Below are positions 44,901 to 53,452 of a stretch of 64,000 nucleotides of DNA, in pieces. The notes beneath the pieces were generated by a model. It ran no database searches. It saw nothing but the letters and a program-made list of their open reading frames with translations, and was not told the DNA's origin. The number at the start of each line of letters is the position of its first letter. Position 1 is the first letter of the stretch. Origin of the DNA: an uncultured Clostridia bacterium (GTDB lineage Bacteria; Bacillota; Clostridia; Oscillospirales; Ruminococcaceae); assembly GCA_947625615.1 (NCBI GenBank), contig CANQPB010000009.1, forward strand, positions 1 to 64,000. The letters are read 5' to 3'. Position numbers and translations under genes: made by a program.

Positions 44901-46175
44901 TATGCATTTCATGTCCTGCCCGCCGATGTCCAAAACGCAGTCAACCTCGGGGTCGAAGAAGGACGCCGCTGTCGTGTGCGCGACGGTTTCAACCTCAGAA
45001 TCGTCGAGGCAGAATGCCGATTTCAAAAGCGCCTCGCCGTAGCCCGTCGAGCAGGAGCGAGCTATCTCGGCGCTCTCGGGGAGCACCTTTTTAAGCTCGG
45101 CGACGGCGGCCTTTGCGGCCTCTACGGGATTGCCGTTGTTGTTCTGATAGTGGGAGAATAAAAGCCTGCCTTCGGAATCTATGAGCGCGAGCTTTGTGGT
45201 GGTCGAGCCGGCGTCTATGCCCATGAAGCATTTTCCGCTGTATGTCGAAATGTCCGCCTTTTCCACAACGGCGCAGTCGTGGCGCGCGCAGAATGCCTTA
45301 TAGTCTTCGGCGTCTTTAAAAAGCGGATCGAGGCGCTTTATTTCAAAATTCATCTTCACGCCGTGCTCAAGCTTTTCGATGAGCCCGTCAAGGGGGATTT
45401 CTTCGCCCTCGGCCTCTATCGCCGCGCCCATGGCTGCAAAGAGATGGCTGTTCTCGGGGTCTACGACATTTTCCGGGGTGAGATTAAGGGTGCGTATAAA
45501 GGCCTTTTTCAGCTCGGTGAGAAAATGGAGCGGCCCTCCCAGAAACGCCACGCAGCCGCGTATCGGCTTGCCGCAAGCAAGGCCGGATATGGTCTGATTC
45601 ACCACCGCCTGGAAAATCGAGGCGGCGAGATCTGCCTTTGTGGCGCCCTCGTTAATAAGGGGCTGGATATCCGTCTTTGCGAAGACCCCGCACCTTGCGG
45701 CTATGGGGTATATCTCCTTATAGTTCTTCGCCTCTTCGTTGAGGCCGCCGGCGTCGGTCTGCAAAAGCGCCGCCATCTGGTCGATAAACGAGCCGGTGCC
45801 GCCGGCGCAGACTCCGTTCATGCGCTCGTCAAGTCCGCCGCGGAAATAGATTATCTTTGCGTCCTCGCCGCCGAGTTCAATCGCGACGTCGGTCTGGGGG
45901 GCGGTGCGCTCAAGGGCCGAGGCCACCGCCGCGACCTCCTGCACAAACTGTATTCCGAGCGCCTTGCCGAGATTTATCGAGCCCGAGCCGGTGATCCCGG
46001 CGACTATTTCGCAGTCGCCGACCGCTTTTTTGGCCTCTTTTAGAAGCCCGGCAAGGGTCTCCTGAATATGGGCGCAGTGGCGCATATACATGCCGAATAC
46101 GATCCCGTCCCGCTCGTTCCACAAAACAAGCTTGACGGTCGTCGAACCTATATCGATTCCAGCTTTGTAAACCAT
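41916..46175 (-). CDS. 2-hydroxyacyl-CoA dehydratase activase/dehydratase fusion
   Basis: A 1419-residue cytosolic protein. Two BadF/BcrA/HgdC ATPase domains come first: GIDIGSTTVKLVLW near residue 6 with CAGGTGSFIDQ, and GIDAGSTTTKLALI near 317 with CSSGCGSFIE. The GTGSF and GCGSF cysteines are iron-sulphur ligands in the activase dimer, so one chain may supply both halves. A CGRCTNNC motif near 602, a DUF2229 domain near 660-870 and an HgdB-like part (NDACFPS near 1055, GGCCRAS near 1092) follow. Activases fire electrons into radical dehydratases of amino-acid fermentation, but the substrate of this fused type is not established. It is 28 bases after the PF06541 gene. Confidence 0.88.
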   Translation of the reverse strand: MVYKAGIDIGSTTVKLVLWNERDGIVFGMYMRHCAHIQETLAGLLKEAKKAVGDCEIVAGITGSGSINLGKALGIQFVQEVAAVASALERTAPQTDVAIELGGEDAKIIYFRGGLDERMNGVCAGGTGSFIDQMAALLQTDAGGLNEEAKNYKEIYPIAARCGVFAKTDIQPLINEGATKADLAASIFQAVVNQTISGLACGKPIRGCVAFLGGPLHFLTELKKAFIRTLNLTPENVVDPENSHLFAAMGAAIEAEGEEIPLDGLIEKLEHGVKMNFEIKRLDPLFKDAEDYKAFCARHDCAVVEKADISTYSGKCFMGIDAGSTTTKLALIDSEGRLLFSHYQNNNGNPVEAAKAAVAELKKVLPESAEIARSCSTGYGEALLKSAFCLDDSEVETVAHTTAASFFDPEVDCVLDIGGQDMKCIKLKNGSVDNVLLNEACSSGCGSFIESFANSLGYSAEKFAKEALFAKNPVDLGTRCTVFMNSNVKQAQKEGAPVSDISAGLAYSVIKNALYKVIKLADARELGRHIVVQGGTFYNKAVLRAFERIAQVNATCPDISGIMGAFGAALIAKERYDGKPSGMLSLDGITELTFTTSTARCGRCTNNCMLTVSTFPGGRKHITGNRCERGLGSNAAGPKGANLIEFKRRRIFGYEPLAEENAPRGVIGIPRVLNMYENYPFWAVFFRELGFRAVLSPLSDRKLYELGMESIPSESECYPAKLSHGHVQWLINHGIKTIFHPCVFYEHQETRSAQNHYNCPIVAAYPENLKNNIESIASGEVKYIRPFIAFTDEKTAADRLVRLFVKHFGISEHEVRAAVSAAWAEQAKAKADIRAEGKRVLDEMTKRGGRGIVLAGRPYHIDPEINHGIPELIASYGLDVFSEDSLPIDFDPERPVRVVDQWVYHSRLYSAAEFVRLRDDLELVQLNSFGCGLDAVTTDQVSEILEGSNKLYTVLKIDEVNNLGAVRIRIRSLIAAMNQRRDRHITPQPKPITYHSAAYTKKMFEDGWTILAPQMSPIHFEVLEPVFRHHGFNIEVLANDNRTAIDTGLKFVNNDACFPSITVVGQVMDAVLSGKYDTNRLAVIMTQTGGCCRASNYVGFIRRALDKAGMSHIPVISLNANGMEKSEGFRITPSLLLAAFQGIVYGDLFMRCLYRVRPYEAVEGSAEALHKKWLKICTDQLTGVKNGYNYKKICRGIVEDFDSLTIDEALKKPRVGVVGEILVKYMPLANNHLVELLESEGAEAVVPDLMDFMNYSVYNAEYKHEFLGATLKSAIISRVGISAIALLRSPAVNALKKSRRFEAPMPIKDVAKLAKQFLSLGNQYGEGWFLTGEMAELLTTGVPNIICIQPFACLPNHVVGKGMIKHLKQVYPWANIAAVDYDPGASEVNQLNRIKLMLSSARKAMDSEARKDSREKLTV

Positions 46176-46203
46176 TTAAAATTCCTTCCCGTATGTAAAA
46201 TAG

Positions 46204-46935
46204 CTATTTTTTTGATTTTGTCTCCAGCTTGCCGCGCAGGCTTTTTAAGTGCTCGGCAAGGCTGACCTCGGAATGAAACGCAAGGAAGAAGCGGATCTTC
46301 ATGGAGTTTTTCTCGTGGAAGCTTCGGATATGCTCCTTGAGCTGTTCATACCTTACGATAACGCCGTTTTCGTCGGCGTAGCGCTTGATCTTGACAACTA
46401 TCTGAGACGAATAGCAGACGTCTATAATAAAGAATCCGTAGAAAAGTCCGATAAAGAAGCTGAACGCGAGATTTTTCGAGAGCCATTCGAGCGCGCCGAG
46501 AATGTGAGGGTCTATCAAAAAGTAGTAGGCCGCGCCCATCATCGCCCACGCGAGCGAAAACTTCGGGCAGATTATCCCCTGAATGTTTCCCCACTGCGAG
46601 CGGTAGTCCCATAGCCTGAGGTTAAAGAATTTCAGGCTCGTTATTCCGGCGATATATTCTATGGCGGTCATGCACACCGCCATCACCGCAAAAAGCACCG
46701 CTTTCACCAAAAGCGGATTTGTCAGCTTTATAAAGGGCTCCACCCGGGCGAGGAGAAAGAGTATGCACAGTCCCGAGCCGTAAAGCGGAAGATATGGCCC
46801 CACGCAGAACCCGGGGTTTATCCATTTTCGCTCGGGATTAGCACCCGAGAAGAAGCGCCGGTAAAAAAGCTCGAGCAGCCAGCCGAACACCGAGCCTATA
46901 AAGAACAGAAACGCAAGCGCGAGCGGCAGATTCAT
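46204..46935 (-). CDS. PF06541-type membrane protein
   Basis: A 243-residue protein with about five hydrophobic segments and a basic, helical C-terminus. FIGSVFGWLLELFYRRF and the WINPGFCVGPYLPLYG block are typical of the family annotated as putative ABC transporter type IV permeases, whose function is unknown. ATG 46935 is preferred because AGAAGGAA lies nine bases upstream. It is first in an operon with the activase. Confidence 0.82.
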   Translation of the reverse strand: MNLPLALAFLFFIGSVFGWLLELFYRRFFSGANPERKWINPGFCVGPYLPLYGSGLCILFLLARVEPFIKLTNPLLVKAVLFAVMAVCMTAIEYIAGITSLKFFNLRLWDYRSQWGNIQGIICPKFSLAWAMMGAAYYFLIDPHILGALEWLSKNLAFSFFIGLFYGFFIIDVCYSSQIVVKIKRYADENGVIVRYEQLKEHIRSFHEKNSMKIRFFLAFHSEVSLAEHLKSLRGKLETKSKK

Positions 46936-46980
46936 TACACCACATTCCTTCTGATTCGCCAAAATGCGATAGTTATTTTT

Positions 46981-47009
46981 ATTTTAGCACGGTTCGTCAA
47001 AAAAGTCAA
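46981..47009 (-). promoter_or_regulatory. promoter of the PF06541-activase operon
   Basis: TTGACT, 17 bases, TAAAAT on the minus strand. Confidence 0.72.
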
Positions 47010-47036
47010 ATGATAATATCGTGAAAATCATGGCAA

Positions 47037-47352
47037 GTAAAATGGCTTTTTTATTTGCCGAGCAAAGCTCGGCAAATAGGGGAAAACCCTTTGTAAGGTT
47101 TTCCCCATAACCCCTTTCCGTATACGAGGCGCCTGCGGCACCTCGTCGGGGAGACCCCCGGCGAGGGTCTCCCCGCGAAAAAACTGTCCACCGGACAGTT
47201 TTTTCTCCCTGTCCTGCGCTTCGCTTCGCATTATCCGGAGCGTGCCTGCTCGGCCCGCTCCGGGGAGATTCCGCGATAGCGATCGCGGCTCGTGGGCTCT
47301 GCCCCCGAGACCCCCGCGGCCTTTTGAAAAAGGCCGGCGAAAACTTTTCTGT
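47037..47352 (+). repeat. intergenic repeat A, copy 3
   Basis: Collinear with copy 1: same AAAAAACTGTCC stem, the CTGCGCTTCGCTTCGCATTA block, the CGCGATAGCGATCGCG stem and the GGCCTTTTGAAAAAGGCC end. The 5' hairpin differs (GCCGAGCAAAGCTCGGC). Confidence 0.88.
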
Positions 47353-47397
47353 TTTTCTCGGCCGTCTGCTTTGCTTATAAAAATTTTCTCCCCGCTA

Positions 47398-47426
47398 TTG
47401 CGAATGCGCGAAAAATGTGGTAATAT
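47398..47426 (+). promoter_or_regulatory. promoter of the CvpA-like gene
   Basis: TTGCGA, 17 bases, TAATAT. Confidence 0.6.
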
Positions 47427-47451
47427 ATTTAAAAAAGCTGTAGGAGGAATT

Positions 47452-48834
47452 ATGTTGCTCTCTGTTCTTTTTCTGCTCGCCTATATTGCGGCGCTCGCGC
47501 TTTGCATATATCTCGCCGTAAAACGCCCCTGGCTTAAATCTTTGCTTTCGCTTATAGCCGCGTCGGTCTCCTTCGCCGAGGCTGACATTTTAACCCACCT
47601 GTTCCTCTCCTCCTTCGGCGGGATCCTCTCGAACGCCCTTAAAGAGGGCTTTTTGGAGCTTTTGGGCATGCGAAACGAGGCCACCGTCCGCGAATCGGCT
47701 ATGCTTCGGGTGTCGGCGTTCGCTGTCACCGTCATTCTCGGCGTGATATCCTTTATAATATTCTTCGCGCTGTTGCTGGCGGTCAATTCTTTGATCAAGA
47801 GGCTTTTGTTCCGGCTCTTTGCAAAAAAGAAATATTCCGCCTATTCGCCCGAAAAAAAGTTCCCCGTCCTCAGCGCTGCAATAGCTCTAATTTCCTTTAT
47901 GATCGTCTCCTTTGCGATCGTCTATCCGCTGGGCGCCGGGGCGAATATAACAACATCGGCCTCGAAGGCGACCGGCTATTACCCGCCGTCATCTATACTA
48001 ACAAATCCCATATGCCGGCTTTACGGCCCCGCGGGGCGAAGCTTCTTTGACAGCCTCACCCGCACGGAATACACCGACGAATTCGTCAACAGCGACGAGG
48101 CGCAGCGCGGTGTCGAAATTTACTTTTCGGCGGTGAAGATAACCAAGGGCCTCGACGCCGACGACACCGCCGTCGAGAAGATGGCCGAATCGCTCCGCAC
48201 GTCTTACATAATGACCGATTTCACGAGCGAGCTTGCGGCAAACGCGGCCTCAAGCTGGAAAAGCGGCCTGAAATTCATGAATAAGTCCTTAAAGATCCCC
48301 GCCGGCCGAAACGGCGAGCTTGTCTTAGACGTTTTGGATATCGTCAGCGGGTGGGAGCGAGAAAATCTCGTCAGCGACATCGAGACGACCGTGAACATCT
48401 ATAAGCTTCTGAAATCGAACGGCATTAACAAGCTCAGCGACGGCGAGACCCTCGCCGCCACCCTTGCGGATCCCGAATTCGTCAAATCCCTGTTCCACGA
48501 ACTCTGCGTAAACGGCGATTTCATAGAAATTATTCCTAAGCTGATGAAATTCGGCGTGGGCAGCGCGGTCGATGCCATGGGCATGGAGATGAACGACGAC
48601 TACGTCATAGAATTCGACGCCTCGGATCTGACCGAGGAGGAATGGCTCAACGAGGCCGAGGCCCTCTCGACAATAATGAACCGCATCAACGAGATGAAAA
48701 AGGAGGACGGCAAGATAGACGCCGCCGCGCTTCTTAAGGATCTCTATGAGATCAAAAACAGCAAGCTTCTGACAAACCTGTTCACAAACATTCTTATCCA
48801 GCTGCTTGCCAACATGGCCGAGGGCGCCGTTTGA
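47452..48834 (+). CDS. CvpA-like membrane protein of unknown function
   Basis: A 460-residue protein. Residues 1-155 hold four hydrophobic segments with a CvpA-like pattern (AYIAALALCIYLAVKR, then LLAVNSLIKRLL), and the remaining 300 residues are polar, mostly helical and probably extracellular. CvpA proteins relate to colicin V secretion and biofilm, but the large C-terminal part is unlike them, so the function is open. ATG 47452 follows TAGGAGGAAT; the frame is open upstream only because it crosses repeat A. Confidence 0.78.
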   Translation: MLLSVLFLLAYIAALALCIYLAVKRPWLKSLLSLIAASVSFAEADILTHLFLSSFGGILSNALKEGFLELLGMRNEATVRESAMLRVSAFAVTVILGVISFIIFFALLLAVNSLIKRLLFRLFAKKKYSAYSPEKKFPVLSAAIALISFMIVSFAIVYPLGAGANITTSASKATGYYPPSSILTNPICRLYGPAGRSFFDSLTRTEYTDEFVNSDEAQRGVEIYFSAVKITKGLDADDTAVEKMAESLRTSYIMTDFTSELAANAASSWKSGLKFMNKSLKIPAGRNGELVLDVLDIVSGWERENLVSDIETTVNIYKLLKSNGINKLSDGETLAATLADPEFVKSLFHELCVNGDFIEIIPKLMKFGVGSAVDAMGMEMNDDYVIEFDASDLTEEEWLNEAEALSTIMNRINEMKKEDGKIDAAALLKDLYEIKNSKLLTNLFTNILIQLLANMAEGAV

Positions 48835-48860
48835 CCGCCCCGAATTTAAATTAAAAATCC

Positions 48861-48903
48861 CCCGCCGCCCGGAATATCCCAAAGATTCCGGGCGGCGGGC
48901 TTT
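48861..48903 (+). terminator. terminator of the CvpA-like gene
   Basis: Perfect 15-bp stem CCCGCCGCCCGGAAT with its complement, followed by CTTTATT. Bases 48904-49084 hold an AT-rich leader without a clear consensus promoter. Confidence 0.88.
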
Positions 48904-49084
48904 ATTCCGGCAAAAACCGGATAAAGCGGAGAGATTTTCACCCGAAATGCAAAAAAATTGATTTTTGCAAAAATAATTCACCCGCTATATTGATTTTTCT
49001 TTCGGTTTATGATAGTATTATACTGAAATAATGCGATTTAAAGTCGCAGAAAGAATCTGATCGGTAAGGAGCGCTGTCGCACTG

Positions 49085-52033
49085 ATGAAAAAATGGTCTG
49101 AAAGAATACTGCTTTCTCTGCTCATAGTTTTGGTTGCGGCGGCGATCGTTCTGATAGGAGCCTTTTATTTCCGCCTCATATCGGACAGGATATTCGAGGA
49201 CAGCACCGGCCACTTAAGCGAGATTTACGGCCAGGTGAACCGCTCGTTCGGGGCGTTTGTCGAGAGAAACTGGGGCTTTCTTAAGAGCTGGGACAGCTGC
49301 TTCGCGCTTTCCGAGAACGCCGACGCGGACGTTGAAAGCGAGGCCGAATTTATCGCCCTTGAAAAGAAAAACTGGGGATTTTCCGACTTCTACTTCATCT
49401 CCGCGGACGGAAAATGCATGACCCCAGACGGCACCGAATACGGTTTCGACCTCAGCGAGGAGCTTGAAAAGCTCATGTCCGGCGAGTCGATTATCTCGGG
49501 CGAGACCCTGCCCTCCGGCCGCGAGGTAACCGTCTTTGCAGTGCCGGTGAACAACAATCTGTACGGCGGCTTTGAATTTCAGGCAATCGCCGTAAGCTAT
49601 ACTAACGACGACCTTGCGGCCTCTTTAAACGTCGACGCGTTTTCGGGAAAGGCAAAATGCTTCGTAATAAAAAGCGACGGCACCGTGCTTCTGTCCACAC
49701 AGACGGGCGGAAACGTCTTTGAAAACTATCTGACATATCTTCGCGCCGCCTCTGATCTCGACGAGAGCGGGCTTTCAAAGCTTAAATCCGATTGGGAGAG
49801 CGGCCTTTCGGCGGTCACCCGGTGCAAAATCGGCGAGGTGGAGCACTGCATTCTCTACCAGCCGGTGGGATATCAGGATCTCATACTTCTCAGCGCCGTG
49901 CCCGAAAGCGCGGTCAGCGCGGGGTTCCTCTCGGTGCAGAAGATAACGATGACCGTTTTGATCGTCATCTTCCTGCTCGCCGGGGCGACGGTTTTGGTGA
50001 TCATAGTAATTCAGAGCAACAAGCGCTCCAAAATGACGAGAACCGAGCTGCAATACCGCGAGCTCATGTTCGACGTTCTCTCAAACAGCGTCGACGACAT
50101 ATTCATAATGCTCGATTCCAACAATGACTCCGTAGACTATATCAGCCCCAACCTTGAAAGGCTTTTAGGCGTTCCCGTCGAGGAGGCGAGGCAGGATATC
50201 CGCGCGCTGGAAAAATGCGCCGTAAACTTCAACGTCGTCATTCCGAGGCCGGAGCTTGAGGCTATCCCCTTAAACGAAAACCGTTACTGGGAATGCGAAT
50301 ATATGCACCAGACTACCGGCGAGCGCCGCTGGTACAGAATGACGATATACCGCATGATGATACGCGACGTGGGAAAATACATCGTCGTGATGTCAGACCG
50401 CACCTTGGAGCAGCAGATGAACCAAAAGCTTCAGGAGGCCCTCGACGCCGCCAGAAGCGCCAACGAGGCAAAGTCGAATTTCCTTTCGAACATGTCGCAC
50501 GACATACGCACCCCGATGAACGCGATAGTCGGATTCTCGGTGCTGCTTGAAAAGGACGCCGACAAACCGGAAAAGGTGCGGGAATATACCCGCAAGATAA
50601 CCGCCTCGAGCCACCATCTCTTAAGCCTTATAAACGACGTTTTGGATATGTCGAAGATTGAGAGCGGAAAGACTTCGCTCAACGTCGACAGGTTCAGCCT
50701 GCCCGAGCTTTTGGAGGAAATAGGCATAATCATAATGCCGCAGGCTAAGGCCAAAAATCAGGAATTCTCGACGAGGGTGAACGGCGCCCCGCCCGAGCAG
50801 CTTATAGGCGACAAGCTGAGGCTGAACCAGATACTGATAAACATTCTTTCAAACGCGGTTAAATATACCCCCGAGGGCGGAAAGATAAGCTTTGCCGTCT
50901 GCGAAATTTCGGGAGCGGCGCCGCAGTTCACAAAGCTCAGGTTTACCGTCAGCGACAACGGCATAGGCATGAGCGAGGAGTTCCAGAAGAACATCTTCGC
51001 GCCGTTCAGCCGCGAGATAAACTCGGTTACCAACAGGATTCAGGGCACCGGCCTCGGAATGGCGATAACCAAAAATCTCGTAGACCTGATGGGCGGCATT
51101 ATCGAGCTTGAAAGCGCCCCCGGCAAGGGAAGCAAATTTACCGTCGAACTCTCCTTCTCGCTGCCCGAGCAGGAGACCGGCGACGAATGGTACCGCCAGA
51201 AGGTTTCAAGAATGCTCGTGGCCGACGACGAGGAGGACATCTGCATAAATATCAAATCCCTGATGAGCGGCACCGGCGTTGAGGTTTCTTATGTCACCGA
51301 CGGCCTTGCCGCCGTGGACGCCGCGGCGACGGCGCACCTTCACGGCGAGGACTTCAACGTGATACTTCTTGACTGGAAGATGCCGGGCGCCGACGGCGTT
51401 GAGACCGCAAGGCTTATCCGCACAAAGGTGGGCCACGACGTGCCTATCCTCGTTTTAACCTCATACGACTGGAGCGACATTGAGGACGAGGCCCGCAGCG
51501 CGGGGATAAACGCGTTTATGTCAAAGCCCTTCTTTGTTTCGACGTTCTGGCAGACGATAAAGCCGCTGTTTGCCGGCCACGCCGAGCCGGAGACGGAAAA
51601 TAAGCCGGCCGGCGAAAACGTCATGAACGGCAGGCTGTTCCTCGTCGCCGAGGACAACGAGCTGAACGCCGAGATCCTCGCCGAAATGCTCGACATGGAG
51701 GGAGCAAAGTGCGAGATCGTACAGAACGGGCTTGAAGCCGTCGAGGCGTTCACAAAGTCCGAGCCGGGAAAATACGACATGATACTCATGGACGTGCAGA
51801 TGCCGGTGATGAACGGCTACGACGCCACAAGAAAGATACGCACCTGCGGCCGCCCCGACGCAAAGACGATTCCCATAGCGGCGATGACCGCAAACACCTT
51901 TGCCGAAGACGTCAAGAATTCCATGGAGGCGGGAATGGACGGCCACCTTGCAAAGCCTATCGACATGAATGCCGTGAGAGAGCTTGTCGGAAAACTTCTT
52001 TCAAAAAACAATAAGCCAACCGAAGGAGACTGA
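49085..52033 (+). CDS. hybrid sensor histidine kinase with two receiver domains
   Basis: A 982-residue membrane kinase. Membrane helices at about 8-30 and 285-310 frame an extracellular sensor domain of 250 residues that looks like the dCache/CHASE4 type. A PAS domain follows (about 325-440), then HisKA with phosphorylated His in NMSHDIRTPMNA near 469, a catalytic domain (NILSNAVKYTPEGG near 582, GTGLGMAI), and two receivers with phospho-acceptor Asp in ILLDWKMPG near 762 and ILMDVQMPV near 902. There is no output domain, so the signal must pass to another protein. The next gene, two bases downstream, is an orphan solute-binding lipoprotein. Confidence 0.92.
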   Translation: MKKWSERILLSLLIVLVAAAIVLIGAFYFRLISDRIFEDSTGHLSEIYGQVNRSFGAFVERNWGFLKSWDSCFALSENADADVESEAEFIALEKKNWGFSDFYFISADGKCMTPDGTEYGFDLSEELEKLMSGESIISGETLPSGREVTVFAVPVNNNLYGGFEFQAIAVSYTNDDLAASLNVDAFSGKAKCFVIKSDGTVLLSTQTGGNVFENYLTYLRAASDLDESGLSKLKSDWESGLSAVTRCKIGEVEHCILYQPVGYQDLILLSAVPESAVSAGFLSVQKITMTVLIVIFLLAGATVLVIIVIQSNKRSKMTRTELQYRELMFDVLSNSVDDIFIMLDSNNDSVDYISPNLERLLGVPVEEARQDIRALEKCAVNFNVVIPRPELEAIPLNENRYWECEYMHQTTGERRWYRMTIYRMMIRDVGKYIVVMSDRTLEQQMNQKLQEALDAARSANEAKSNFLSNMSHDIRTPMNAIVGFSVLLEKDADKPEKVREYTRKITASSHHLLSLINDVLDMSKIESGKTSLNVDRFSLPELLEEIGIIIMPQAKAKNQEFSTRVNGAPPEQLIGDKLRLNQILINILSNAVKYTPEGGKISFAVCEISGAAPQFTKLRFTVSDNGIGMSEEFQKNIFAPFSREINSVTNRIQGTGLGMAITKNLVDLMGGIIELESAPGKGSKFTVELSFSLPEQETGDEWYRQKVSRMLVADDEEDICINIKSLMSGTGVEVSYVTDGLAAVDAAATAHLHGEDFNVILLDWKMPGADGVETARLIRTKVGHDVPILVLTSYDWSDIEDEARSAGINAFMSKPFFVSTFWQTIKPLFAGHAEPETENKPAGENVMNGRLFLVAEDNELNAEILAEMLDMEGAKCEIVQNGLEAVEAFTKSEPGKYDMILMDVQMPVMNGYDATRKIRTCGRPDAKTIPIAAMTANTFAEDVKNSMEAGMDGHLAKPIDMNAVRELVGKLLSKNNKPTEGD

Positions 52034-52035
52034 AC

Positions 52036-53289
52036 ATGCGGAAATTTTTAGCCTTAGCCCTTGCGCTCGCAATAGCGCTCGGGATATCCTCCTGCAGCGC
52101 CGAAAACGGCGGCGGATATGCCTTTACTTTAATGGGAAAGAAGAGCGATCTTGTAAAAAGCTATATGACCGCCATATTCGGGCTTTACGAAAAAACCACC
52201 GGCAATAAAATAAAGATAATCTCCTATGAAGATTCGGAATATGAGACCCGAGCGGCCGCAGATTTCGAAAGCGGCAACGCCCCCGATGTCTTCATGCATT
52301 TTCACAACGCAGAGATACAGCGGTTTCACCCCGAAAAGAATTTTTACTACTTAAACAACGAGAGCTGGGTGAATGATCTCACCGACAGCGCAAAGGCCTA
52401 TTGCCAGGACGGCGACGGAAACCTTTTGGGGCTGCCTTTTTGGGAGAGCTCGGTTTCGGGCTGCTACTACAACAAAACTATCCTCGACGGCCTCGGCCTT
52501 AAGCCCGCAACTACCCAAAGGGAATTCGACACCCTGTGCCAAGTCCTTGCCGACACCGGCTACACCCCTATTTGCTGGCCGGCCGACGGCTGCACCTGGA
52601 TTTTGCAGTTCGGGCTCGATCCCATCTTCGCCGACGACCCCGAGATGCTCGAAAAGATAAACTCGAACGAAATCTCCTATTCCGATATCCCCGAGGTGGC
52701 CGACATGTTCGGCTGGATAGCGGGGGCGGCCGAAAAGGGCTGGCTCGGAAACGGATATCTTGAGACCGGCTGGGACGACATCAGCCCCGCCATGTCCTCC
52801 GGCAGCGCGGTGATGACCTTTATCTGGGACACCTGGTTCTATACCGATTTCAAGCCGGGCAAATACACTATAGACGACTTCGCGCTGATGCCGGTGTTTT
52901 TGAACACCGTAGAGAACGGCACCTATGAGGGCGGAAATCTCAACATGATGACCGTGAACAAAAACAGCGAGCGCCTTGAGGAGGCCCTCGGCTTCCTTGA
53001 ATTCTGCGCCGATCCCGAAAACTACAATCTTGCGTTCGACGGCATATCGACGGTGAGCTGCTTCAACCGCCAGACGACTAACATTCAGTCCAAAATGGTC
53101 ACCGACGCCCGAGAATCCATCGCCGAATGCGAAAGGGTTTCGACGGCGGCTTCAAGAATAATCGGCTACAGCGCCGACGACGCCAACGCCGCGCTTGTGG
53201 AGCTTCTTCGCAAAAAAAACGACGTCGCGGGCTGCGTAAAACAGCTTGATGAAAAACGTCTCGCCGAAATTCAAAAGGAATCCGACTGA
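52036..53289 (+). CDS. extracellular solute-binding lipoprotein (sugar type), no transporter
   Basis: A 417-residue lipoprotein (lipobox ISSC) of the family 1 solute-binding type (MalE/UgpB-like): GNAPDVFMHFHNAEI, LPFWESSVSGCYYNKTIL, and the C-terminal SGSAVMTFIWDTWF. Many aromatic residues line the expected cleft, suggesting a carbohydrate. No permease or ATPase lies near it. Being co-transcribed with the hybrid kinase, it may present ligand to the kinase sensor domain rather than feed a transporter. It ends at a terminator. Confidence 0.88.
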   Translation: MRKFLALALALAIALGISSCSAENGGGYAFTLMGKKSDLVKSYMTAIFGLYEKTTGNKIKIISYEDSEYETRAAADFESGNAPDVFMHFHNAEIQRFHPEKNFYYLNNESWVNDLTDSAKAYCQDGDGNLLGLPFWESSVSGCYYNKTILDGLGLKPATTQREFDTLCQVLADTGYTPICWPADGCTWILQFGLDPIFADDPEMLEKINSNEISYSDIPEVADMFGWIAGAAEKGWLGNGYLETGWDDISPAMSSGSAVMTFIWDTWFYTDFKPGKYTIDDFALMPVFLNTVENGTYEGGNLNMMTVNKNSERLEEALGFLEFCADPENYNLAFDGISTVSCFNRQTTNIQSKMVTDARESIAECERVSTAASRIIGYSADDANAALVELLRKKNDVAGCVKQLDEKRLAEIQKESD

Positions 53290-53311
53290 TGATAAGCCTA
53301 AAATAAAACAG

Positions 53312-53349
53312 AACGCCGCCGCTCCTAAATTTTCGGAACGGCGGTTTTG
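53312..53349 (+). terminator. terminator of the kinase-binding protein operon
   Basis: Stem CCGCCGCTCC/GGAACGGCGG followed by TTTTG. Confidence 0.78.
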
Positions 53350-53350
53350 T

Positions 53351-53431
53351 GATGCGCCTGACGGCCGCATCAAGAGAATAGAGAGTAGATATTAGATGTC
53401 AGAGCTTCAAGGCGCCGCCTTCGGCGACGGA
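53351..53431 (+). repeat. dispersed repeat C, copy 3 (diverged)
   Basis: Same order as copies 1 and 2: hairpin GATGCGCC/GGCCGCATC, purine-rich AGAGAATAGAGAGTAG stretch, TCAGAGCTTCAAGG, GCCTTCGGCGACG. The stem sequence differs from copies 1-2 but still pairs. Confidence 0.7.
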
Positions 53432-53452
53432 TTGCATTGATAAATTAAATAT

